DNA of 64,000 nt from Hymenobacter setariae (GTDB taxonomy: Bacteria; Bacteroidota; Bacteroidia; Cytophagales; Hymenobacteraceae). Location: contig NZ_VMRJ01000005.1 of the NCBI RefSeq assembly GCF_007713685.1, positions 62,001-126,000 of the forward strand, written 5' to 3'. Position numbers and translations under genes: made by a program. This document shows, one piece after another, positions 35,202 through 42,212 of the stretch; within the stretch, counting starts at the first letter, position 1; each line of letters opens with the position of its first letter. The notes beneath the pieces are model-generated. The model worked only from the letters and a program-made list of their open reading frames with translations, was not told the DNA's origin and did not search any database.

Positions 35202-36587
35202 GTGCTCACAGTAGAAAAAATCGGCGGTACATCCATGACCGCCTTCGCTGATGTTCTGCAGAACATCATCTTCCACGGCCGCCAAGGTCAGGCGCTGTAC
35301 AACCGCATTTTTGTGGTGTCGGCCTATGCCAATGTCACCAACTGGCTGTTGGAGAACAAGAAAACCGGGGCGCCCGGCGTCTACCATCACATTACCCAAA
35401 ATCAAGAGTTTCGGGCGGCGCTGCAAGAAGTAGCAGCCAAGCTCAAAGAACTGAATACGCACTACGCGCCCCTAGGCCTCGATTTGGCAGTGGCCGATGC
35501 CTTTATTCAGCAGCGCATCGACCAAGCCCAAACTTACCTCGAAAGCCTTACTAATGTGCTGGCCTCGGGCTATGTCAATAGCTACAACATCCTGCAGGCC
35601 GCCCGCGAGATTCTGGCCTCGATAGGGGAGGCGCACTCGGCCTTCAACTCGGTCAACATCTTGCAGAATAAGGGTGTGCATGCCACCCTAGTAGACCTCA
35701 GCGGCTTCGACGACGCGCGGGCCCTGACTATCGACGAGCGTATTCAGCAGGCTTTCTCGGGTATCGACTTCGCCAACACCATCTGCATTGCCACGGGCTA
35801 CACCAAAGGCACTGAAGGTATTATGCGTGAGTTTGACCGCGGCTATTCGGAAGTGACTTTCAGTAAGATAGCTGTAGCAGTGAGGCCCCAAGAGGCTATC
35901 ATTCATAAGGAATACCACCTCTGCTCGGCCGACCCCATGATGGTGGGCATCGACCACTGCCGCCCGGTAGGCTTTACTAACTACGACGTGGCCGACCAAC
36001 TCGCCGACGTGGGCATGGAGGCCATTCACCCCAAGGCGTCGAAGCCGCTAGAAATCAACGCTATCGACTTGCGTATTAAAAATACGTTTGAGCCCGAGCA
36101 CCCCGGCACACTCATTACCCGCGACTACGTAGCCGATTCCACGCACATCGAGGTTATTACAGGTACCGAGAAGGTAGTTATCATCGATATCTACGACCCG
36201 CTGATGGTGGGGGCCGCCGGCTTTGACTTGCATTTGATGCAGGCGTTCAACGACCTAGGTGTAAGCTACATCTTCAAAGCTACCAGTGCTAACAGCATCT
36301 CGCTAGTGATTTGGCAAAAGGACCTGAAGCCGCAACTGCTTGAAACCTTAGAAGCGCGCTACGAAAAAGTGGCCGTCGAGAAGGTGGCGCTGGTTTGCCT
36401 CATCGGCTCTAACATTGACCGGGCCGGCTTGCTGGCTCAGGCGGCCAGCGCGCTGGCCGAAGCCGGCATCAATATCAGCAGCGCAGGTTTTGCACTGCGC
36501 AAGGTAAATATTCAGTTTGTGATTGGGCGTGAGGACTATAAGAACGCAATCATTGCGCTGAACAACAGCTTTAAGCTGCCAAGCTAG
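35202..36587 (+). CDS. lysC: Aspartate kinase
   Basis: Phosphorylates L-aspartate as the first step toward lysine, threonine and methionine. I place the start at GTG 35202 because the family's N-terminus is V-EKIGGTSM and the 60 residues before it in the open frame are unconserved. The kinase domain holds VEKIGGTS, TGYTKGTEGIMREFDRGYS and HPKASKPLEIN. Two C-terminal ACT domains follow (VVIIDIYDPLMVGAAGFD; VCLIGSNIDRAGLLAQAAS), so feedback inhibition by an amino acid is expected. Length is 461 residues. No other pathway gene is adjacent. A REP-like hairpin lies right after the stop. Confidence 0.9.
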   Translation: MLTVEKIGGTSMTAFADVLQNIIFHGRQGQALYNRIFVVSAYANVTNWLLENKKTGAPGVYHHITQNQEFRAALQEVAAKLKELNTHYAPLGLDLAVADAFIQQRIDQAQTYLESLTNVLASGYVNSYNILQAAREILASIGEAHSAFNSVNILQNKGVHATLVDLSGFDDARALTIDERIQQAFSGIDFANTICIATGYTKGTEGIMREFDRGYSEVTFSKIAVAVRPQEAIIHKEYHLCSADPMMVGIDHCRPVGFTNYDVADQLADVGMEAIHPKASKPLEINAIDLRIKNTFEPEHPGTLITRDYVADSTHIEVITGTEKVVIIDIYDPLMVGAAGFDLHLMQAFNDLGVSYIFKATSANSISLVIWQKDLKPQLLETLEARYEKVAVEKVALVCLIGSNIDRAGLLAQAASALAEAGINISSAGFALRKVNIQFVIGREDYKNAIIALNNSFKLPS

Positions 36588-36615
36588 CGCTCACCAAGCC
36601 TAGGTAGAGCCTGTT

Positions 36616-36662
36616 CGTCAGGCTGGTCATTTTGCGAAGCACGCAGAATGACCAGCCTGACG
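36616..36662. repeat. REP-like palindrome D, possible lysC terminator
   Basis: Two 21-base arms (36616-36636 and 36642-36662) differ at one base and enclose AAGCA. The arm shares GTCAGGCTG with palindrome B, and the centre reads GCGAAGCA, as in the other members. TTCTTTTG follows, so it may also end lysC transcription. Confidence 0.7.
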
Positions 36663-36695
36663 TTCTTTTGTGGCTAGGACAACTCCTATTCGCTC

Positions 36696-38666
36696 ATGAA
36701 AAAAACGTACGCTGCTTTTCTGCTTGCCCTAGGTCTGGCTGCCACCACCGCCCGTGCCCAAACGCTGGCGCTACCCCCAGCCACGCAGTCCGTCACCGAT
36801 GCCCAAAACCAGGCTAAGGTGCTGGCCGACACCTTATACATTCAGCAGCACTACACCAAAACGGAGCTGCAAATACCGATGCGCGACGGGGTAAAACTCT
36901 ATACCATCGTGTATGCGCCCAAGGATGCAGACAAGGTGCGCTACCCCATCTTGCTCAACCGCACTCCCTACTCAGTGGGGCCTTATGGCAAGAAGTATAA
37001 GTATAACCTAGGCCCCAGCAGTAGCATGATGCGCGAAGGTTACATATTTGCTTACCAAGACGTTAGGGGGCGATATATGTCGGAAGGTGAGTTTTTGGAC
37101 ATGCGCCCCGAGCTAGAAAAGCACGCCACGAAGAAGGATACCGACGAGGGTACTGATACCTTCGACACCATCGAGTATCTGCTAAAAAAAGGGCCAAGGA
37201 GCAACGGCCGCGTAGGTCAGTGGGGCATTTCTTACCCCGGTTTTTACACATCAGCGGGGTTGTTGAGCCGGCATCCGGCGCTGAAAGCAGCCTCACCGCA
37301 GGCGCCCATAGCCGACTGGTTTTGGGATGACTTCCATCATAATGGTGCGTTCTTCCTGCCTCACGCCTTCAATTTTCTCTACAGCTTTGGGCAGGCGCGG
37401 CCGCAGCCTACGCCAACCGGCAACCCTGGCTTCAAGCACGGCACGCCCGATGGCTACGACTTCTTTCTGCGCCTAGGTCCGCTCAAGAATGCTAATGAGC
37501 GGCATTACCAAGGCAAGGTCGCGTTCTGGAACCAGCTGATGCAGCACCCCGACTACGACGCCTTTTGGCAGGCGCGCAACCTGCGCCCGCACCTGCACAA
37601 CCTCAACACGGCCGTGCTCACGGTAGGCGGCTTCAATGATGCGGAGGATTTATTCGGCGCCCTCAACACCTACCAAACCATTGAGCAGAAGAACCCTGGC
37701 CTCAGCAACCGCATTGTGATGGGGCCCTGGGTGCACGGCGGCTGGGCCCGCGGCACCGGCGAGATGGTGGGCAACGTCAACTATGGCCCGTCGCCTTCGC
37801 TCTGGTACCAGGAAAACGTGGAGGCGCCATTTTTTAAATCGTACTTGAAAGCTGCCAAGCCTGGTTCGGACCTGCCCGAGGCTATCATGTTTGAGGGCGG
37901 CGCCAATCGCTGGCGCACCTTCGATGCGTGGCCGCCCAAGCCAGTGCAGGAGAAAACCTTATACTTCCGCCAAGCTGGGGGCCTCAGCTTTAGCCCGCCC
38001 ACCGATGGCAACAACGAGCGCCGTCGCCCTGAGGTCAACTTCGAGTTCGACCAATTTGTGAGCGACCCGGCCCATCCGGTACCGTTCACGGAAGCTACTG
38101 CTGTGGGTATGACCCGCGAGTACATGACCGACGACCAGCGCTTTGCTAGCCGCCGCCCCGATGTGCTCACCTACCAAACCCCGCCGCTCGACGAAGACCT
38201 GACCCTGGCTGGCCCTATCCTGGCCAAGCTGCAAGTGGCTACCACCGGTACCGATGCCGACTGGGTGGTGAAAATCATTGACGTGTACCCCGACGACACG
38301 CCCGACAACCCCCGCACCGCCGCCAGCGTGCACCTAGGTGGCTACCAGCAGATGGTGCGCTCCGAAGTGATGCGCGGCCGTTTCCGCGAGAGCTTTACTA
38401 CTCCCAAGCCCTTTGTGGCTAATGAGGTAACAACCGTGCCTTTCACCGTGCAAGACGTGCTGCACACCTTCAAAAAAGGCCACCGCCTGATGGTGCAAGT
38501 ACAAAGCAGTTGGTTTCCGCTCGTCGACCGCAACCCGCAGACCTACGTGCCCAACATTTACGAGGCCAATGAGACGGACTTCAAAGCCCAAACGCACCAG
38601 CTATATCATAACCCGGCGCACGCCTCGCAGCTGGTAGTGAAGGTGTTGCCAGCCGCCGCGCAGTAA
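36696..38666 (+). CDS. Secreted CocE/NonD (S15-type) alpha/beta hydrolase
   Basis: A 656-residue hydrolase related to X-Pro dipeptidyl peptidase and cocaine esterase. The signal peptide is MKKTYAAFLLALGLAATTARA. The alpha/beta hydrolase domain contains the nucleophile in GQWGISYPG (Ser179), an oxyanion Tyr in TPYSVGPYG, and the likely acid and base in GGFNDAEDLFG and GPWVHGGW. The C-terminal part is the family's jelly-roll domain (XPPDTGDLT-like in AGPILAKLQVAT and related). It probably acts in the periplasm or outside the cell on peptides or esters; the substrate is open. Confidence 0.9.
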   Translation: MKKTYAAFLLALGLAATTARAQTLALPPATQSVTDAQNQAKVLADTLYIQQHYTKTELQIPMRDGVKLYTIVYAPKDADKVRYPILLNRTPYSVGPYGKKYKYNLGPSSSMMREGYIFAYQDVRGRYMSEGEFLDMRPELEKHATKKDTDEGTDTFDTIEYLLKKGPRSNGRVGQWGISYPGFYTSAGLLSRHPALKAASPQAPIADWFWDDFHHNGAFFLPHAFNFLYSFGQARPQPTPTGNPGFKHGTPDGYDFFLRLGPLKNANERHYQGKVAFWNQLMQHPDYDAFWQARNLRPHLHNLNTAVLTVGGFNDAEDLFGALNTYQTIEQKNPGLSNRIVMGPWVHGGWARGTGEMVGNVNYGPSPSLWYQENVEAPFFKSYLKAAKPGSDLPEAIMFEGGANRWRTFDAWPPKPVQEKTLYFRQAGGLSFSPPTDGNNERRRPEVNFEFDQFVSDPAHPVPFTEATAVGMTREYMTDDQRFASRRPDVLTYQTPPLDEDLTLAGPILAKLQVATTGTDADWVVKIIDVYPDDTPDNPRTAASVHLGGYQQMVRSEVMRGRFRESFTTPKPFVANEVTTVPFTVQDVLHTFKKGHRLMVQVQSSWFPLVDRNPQTYVPNIYEANETDFKAQTHQLYHNPAHASQLVVKVLPAAAQ

Positions 38667-38694
38667 TAGGCGCTGAGCCTGATGCGCTGAGCGC

Positions 38695-38760
38695 CACAAC
38701 TTTGACATAAAAAGGCCGCACAACGAACTCGTTGTGCGGCCTTTTTATGTCAAAGTTGTG
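38695..38760. terminator. Perfect 66-base palindrome, bidirectional terminator
   Basis: Arms of 32 bases (38695-38726 and 38729-38760) are perfectly complementary around a 2-base centre. Inner parts have the A-run/GC stem/T-run of an intrinsic terminator in both directions, and it lies between the convergent hydrolase and DUF2911 genes. The stem is longer than termination needs. Confidence 0.92.
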
Positions 38761-38782
38761 GGTGGTCTTAAGACCTAGGGGA

Positions 38783-39673
38783 CTATTTGCCGCCCTTCTT
38801 AGCCTCAGCCACGAGCTCGTCGTTCATTTTAGCGTACTCGGCGTTGGGCGGGGTAGAAGCCAGCGCGAGCTTCTTCGACTGCTCTGCGGCCGTTACGGCG
38901 CCTTTGTAATCCTTCATTTTCAGGCGGATTTTGGCTTCCGTATTCACGTTCCAGAACTTGGGGTCGGTGGCGTTGGCCTTCTGAATCCACGCCAGGGCCT
39001 GCTTCAAGTCCTTGTTGTTGTCATTGTAGTACACCGCAGCAGCGGCGAGGTCATTGGCCGAGGGGCTGGCATTCTTGATGACTTTCTCCTCAATCTGGGC
39101 CATTACCTTGGCATCTACGTCAGACACAATTTTGAACTTGGCGCCCGTGAGGCCCCACAGCATGTCCACGTTGGCGGTAGCGGGCGTCAGCTCAGCAAAG
39201 CTGATGGTGAACGTTTCCACCTTGCTAGCCAGCTTGTAAGGCTTGATGGTGAAGCGTGCTACGTCCTGGTCATCTTTAAAGCCATCAACATCAGCGCCTT
39301 GCTTGAGGCTTTTGTTGAGTACTACCGTCCACTCAGTGGCCGTGGGCACGGTGTAGAGGCCGTACTCGCCAGCTGGTACCTTTTTGCCCTCAATCGTCAC
39401 ATCGTCCGAAAACTTAATGCTCGTGGTGGCATTGGCACCCGTGCGCCAGCGCTTGCCGTAGGGCGCCAGCGGCGAATTGGCGCCAAATACTTCGCGGTTT
39501 TTTAGCGACGGACGGCTGTAGGTGATAGTCACGTCGGTGAGGCCCACGCGCTGCATTACCGTGCTTTTGGGGCTGGGCTGCGGGGTCACAATCTGCGCCT
39601 GCGCCACGGAAGCCGTGAGAACGGTAGCCGTAAGGGCCACGGCGGTGGTCAAGTGCATGGCAATTCTAGTCAT
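38783..39673 (-). CDS. DUF2911 protein with C-terminal helical repeat domain
   Basis: A 296-residue secreted protein. The signal peptide ends near AQAQIVTPQ. Residues of about 30-180 match DUF2911 (VTITYSRPSLKNREVFG, APYGKRWRTGANATTSIKF, AGEYGLYTVPT), a Bacteroidota domain of unknown role. The last 90 residues form TPR-like helices (DLKQALAWIQKANATDP, YKGAVTAAEQSKKLAL). This C-terminal domain recurs alone in the next gene upstream on the same strand (39790-40245), about 115 bases away. Probable location is periplasm or outer membrane. Confidence 0.85.
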   Translation of the reverse strand: MTRIAMHLTTAVALTATVLTASVAQAQIVTPQPSPKSTVMQRVGLTDVTITYSRPSLKNREVFGANSPLAPYGKRWRTGANATTSIKFSDDVTIEGKKVPAGEYGLYTVPTATEWTVVLNKSLKQGADVDGFKDDQDVARFTIKPYKLASKVETFTISFAELTPATANVDMLWGLTGAKFKIVSDVDAKVMAQIEEKVIKNASPSANDLAAAAVYYNDNNKDLKQALAWIQKANATDPKFWNVNTEAKIRLKMKDYKGAVTAAEQSKKLALASTPPNAEYAKMNDELVAEAKKGGK

Positions 39674-39711
39674 TTTAGTGGGGAGAAAAGGAGTTGAAAG
39701 GCCAAAAATAA

Positions 39712-39738
39712 CAAAGCCCGCCGGGTGGGCGGGCTTTG
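39712..39738 (-). terminator. Terminator of the small TPR-like gene
   Basis: CAAAGCCCGCC pairs perfectly with GGCGGGCTTTG (39712-39722 and 39728-39738). Read on the minus strand it is followed by a T-rich run. The T-run also contains TATTTTTG (39703-39710), which could double as a -7 element for the DUF2911 gene. Confidence 0.75.
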
Positions 39739-39789
39739 GGGTACCAAGCAGCGGCTGCGTGACCTAGGGCGGCGTAGCCGCGCGCTAGG

Positions 39790-40245
39790 TTATTTCAGCT
39801 TGGCCTTAGCCTGAATAGCTACTTCCTCGCTGTGGCGGGCATACTCGCTGTTGGCGGCAGCCAGGGCCAGTTTCTGGGCCTCCAGCGCCGTGGCGTGGGC
39901 GCCAGCATAGTCTTTGAGCTGCAAGCGAATACGCGCCTCGGTGTACATAGTCTGGTACTCGGGGTGCATGGCGTTGGTTTCCTGCATCCAAGCCAGGGCC
40001 TGCTTCAAATCTTTGTGTGAGTCGTTGAAATAATCGGCATGCGCAGCGGGGGCCGACGGGGTGCTGAGGCGTTGCACGGGTTCCTCGCTGATGGATAGAC
40101 CGGGCTGGTTGCTGGTAAGCACCGGCGTGTTGCTTGCCAGCGAAATAGATACAAAATCACTGGTCTGGGCCTGGGCGGCAGGGGCTGCCAGAGCGAAGGC
40201 CACCAGGGCGATGCCAGCAGAAAAGGAGAAAGTAAATTTTGGCAT
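39790..40245 (-). CDS. Secreted TPR-like protein, paralog of the DUF2911 C-terminal domain
   Basis: The start is ATG 40245, which gives a signal peptide (MPKFTFSFSAGIALVAFALA, then APAAQAQ); the frame to 40287 adds unlike residues. The 151-residue protein carries a spacer and then a domain nearly identical in plan to the end of the DUF2911 protein: DLKQALAWMQETNAMHP against DLKQALAWIQKANATDP, followed by TEARIRLQLKDYAGAHATAL. DUF2911 itself is missing. This looks like duplication of only the C-terminal domain with a fresh signal peptide. Function unknown, perhaps a partner of the neighbouring protein. Confidence 0.75.
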   Translation of the reverse strand: MPKFTFSFSAGIALVAFALAAPAAQAQTSDFVSISLASNTPVLTSNQPGLSISEEPVQRLSTPSAPAAHADYFNDSHKDLKQALAWMQETNAMHPEYQTMYTEARIRLQLKDYAGAHATALEAQKLALAAANSEYARHSEEVAIQAKAKLK

Positions 40246-40400
40246 AGCTGGAAAAGGATTAAATCGACGTGACCAAGCTAGACACAAAAAACTAGTATAG
40301 TAGCGCTTATTCTAAATAAAGAATAAAGTTTATATTCTGTCTTCAATAAGGCTAAAATGCAAGCATTCAGGCTTCTATTGAAGATAAAAATAATGCTAAA

Positions 40401-40444
40401 AACGAGATTGCCCGCGAAGGTGGCTCTTCGCGGGCAATCTCGTT
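40401..40444 (-). terminator. Terminator of serS
   Basis: A perfect 19-base inverted repeat (40401-40419 and 40426-40444), loop GTGGCT, followed on the minus strand by a T-run. It lies 28 bases after the serS stop. Confidence 0.92.
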
Positions 40445-40471
40445 CAACAAGTGGTTTTTACTAGTGAAGGG

Positions 40472-41746
40472 TTACTTAATCTGTGTAAACCCGCAGTAGG
40501 AGTGCAATACGCTAGGCAGATTAATACCTTCTGGCGTCTGGTTATTTTCTAGTAGTGCGGCCACGATGCGGGGCAGCGCCAGGGCCGAGCCATTGAGGGT
40601 GTGCAGCAGTTGGGTTTTGCCGCCCTCGCCACGGTAGCGGCACTTGAGGCGGTTAGCCTGGAAAGTCTCAAAGTTGCTCACCGACGATACCTCGAGCCAA
40701 CGGCCCTGGGCCGCGCTCCACACTTCTAGGTCATAGGTGAGGGCCGAGGTGAAGCCCATATCGCCACCGCAGAGGCGGAGCACGCGGTAAGGTAGCTCAA
40801 GCTGCTGGAGCAGGCGCTCTACGTGGGCCACCATTTGCTCGTGGGCGGCATAGGAGTGCTCAGGCTGGGTGATTTGTACAATCTCTACCTTGTCGAACTG
40901 GTGCAGGCGGTTCAGTCCGCGCACATCGGCGCCCCACGAGCCAGCCTCGCGCCGGAAGCAGGGTGTGTAGCCGGTGTTGCGCACGGGCAGCTTATCGGCA
41001 GCGATAATTTCGTCGCGGTAGAGGTTGGTAATCGGCACCTCCGAGGTCGGAATTAGGTACAGATTATCGGCCTTGTCGTGGTACATCTGGCCTTCCTTAT
41101 CAGGTAGTTGGCCCGTGCCGTAGCCGCTGGCCTCGTTCACCAAGATGGGGGGCTGCACCTCCACGTAGCCCGCGTCGCGGGCCTGGTCGAGGAAGAAATT
41201 AATCAGCGCCCGCTGCAAGCGCGCACCCTGGCCTTTGTACACTGGAAAGCCCGCGCCCGTGATTTTGATACCTAGGTCAAAATCAATGATATCATATTTC
41301 TTAATCAACTCCCAGTGGGGCTGCGCGCCGGGCCCTAGGTCGGGTTTGGTGCCGCCTTCGCGCACTACCTCGTTGTCTTCGGCCGAGCGGCCAGCGGGCA
41401 CGCTTTCGTGCGGCACGTTCGGAATTTTATACAGCAGTTCGGTTTGCTGTTTTTCGAGGGCCGCCAGTTCGTCGGCGTGCGTCTTAATCTGGGTTTTTAG
41501 CTCCGAGGTGCGGGCTTTAAGTGTTTCGGCGCCGGCTTTGTCGCCGCTTTTCATGAGGCCGCCAATCTGGCGAGCCAGCTCATTGGCTTCGGCCTGAGCA
41601 GTGTCGTGCTGCGTTTGCAAGGCCCGGCGCCGCTGGTCGAGGTCGAGCACCGCCGCCACATCAGCCTCAGCGGTTTTAAAGTTGCGCTTGGCCAGGCCGG
41701 CCAGCACGCGGTCGGTCTGCTCTTTAAGTACAGAAAGTTGTAGCAT
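40472..41746 (-). CDS. serS: Seryl-tRNA synthetase
   Basis: Charges tRNA-Ser with serine. ATG 41746 (MLQLSVLKEQTDRVLAGLAKR) is the start; the longer frame overruns the promoter. The N-terminal coiled-coil arm (about residues 25-100) binds the tRNA long variable arm. Class II motifs follow: motif 2 with CFRREAGSWGADVRGLNRLHQF, and motif 3 with NGSALALPRIVAALLENNQ. The serine-binding TSEVP loop is also seen. Length is 424 residues, as expected. It is divergent from rho. Confidence 0.96.
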   Translation of the reverse strand: MLQLSVLKEQTDRVLAGLAKRNFKTAEADVAAVLDLDQRRRALQTQHDTAQAEANELARQIGGLMKSGDKAGAETLKARTSELKTQIKTHADELAALEKQQTELLYKIPNVPHESVPAGRSAEDNEVVREGGTKPDLGPGAQPHWELIKKYDIIDFDLGIKITGAGFPVYKGQGARLQRALINFFLDQARDAGYVEVQPPILVNEASGYGTGQLPDKEGQMYHDKADNLYLIPTSEVPITNLYRDEIIAADKLPVRNTGYTPCFRREAGSWGADVRGLNRLHQFDKVEIVQITQPEHSYAAHEQMVAHVERLLQQLELPYRVLRLCGGDMGFTSALTYDLEVWSAAQGRWLEVSSVSNFETFQANRLKCRYRGEGGKTQLLHTLNGSALALPRIVAALLENNQTPEGINLPSVLHSYCGFTQIK

Positions 41747-41754
41747 AGTGGGCG

Positions 41755-41762
41755 CAAAGGTA
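41755..41762 (-). promoter_or_regulatory. Predicted -7 element of serS
   Basis: On the minus strand the sequence reads TACCTTTG, an exact match to TAnnTTTG, 8 bases upstream of the serS ATG. The transcript leader would be very short. Confidence 0.5.
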
Positions 41763-41903
41763 TTGCGGCGGTCGCCAGTGCGGAACCAGCCGGCCCTAGG
41801 TGCGCGTTGAGCAGCCAAGAGGACCTAGGCGGCGCGGGGCTCATCCCGCAGAACGCATCTTTTTCTAAAATTTACGCAATGAGGCGCCGCCAACGTACCC
41901 AAG

Positions 41904-41934
41904 TTGGCAGTTTGTCCGTAATGCGTTAATATTG
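41904..41934 (+). promoter_or_regulatory. Candidate rho promoter
   Basis: TTG at 41904-41906, 20-base spacer, and TAATATTG at 41927-41934, one base off the Bacteroidota -7 consensus. If used, it gives rho a leader of about 270 bases. Confidence 0.4.
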
Positions 41935-42212
41935 CAACTGCAAGCTGGCCCATGGGGCTGGTAGGGCAGGCCCTGGGTCCACCCGTTGCGTTGCCGGACC
42001 GACATTTTTGCCTTGGTGGAGCTGCCGGCCGCCCCTCTTATACCTTACTATTTCCTGTTGTTGCCCGCCGCTTTGCTGGTTGTGTTGCGCATTGCTGCTT
42101 TTTGGAAGTTGGGCCGGGCCATTGGCTTCGGACAAATTGCTTGCGGCCGGGACCCCGGGCCAGCGGCCGTCGGACGGCCGAGCCCTTCGCGCAGATTCTC
42201 CTAATTCCCCCT
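41935..42212 (+). other. Long rho leader region
   Basis: About 270 bases between the candidate promoter and the rho ATG. No stable terminator hairpin is obvious. A short frame starting at TTG 41986 (or GTG 42016) and ending at 42204 would encode a hydrophobic segment (LIPYYFLLLPAALLVVLRI); it could be a leader peptide or chance. Leaders of rho genes in other bacteria are sites of autoregulation. Confidence 0.35.

Noticed and set aside
35143..35214. 23-codon leader ORF overlapping the lysC start
   Set aside because: No run of regulatory codons (Lys, Thr or Met) and no attenuator hairpins; likely chance.
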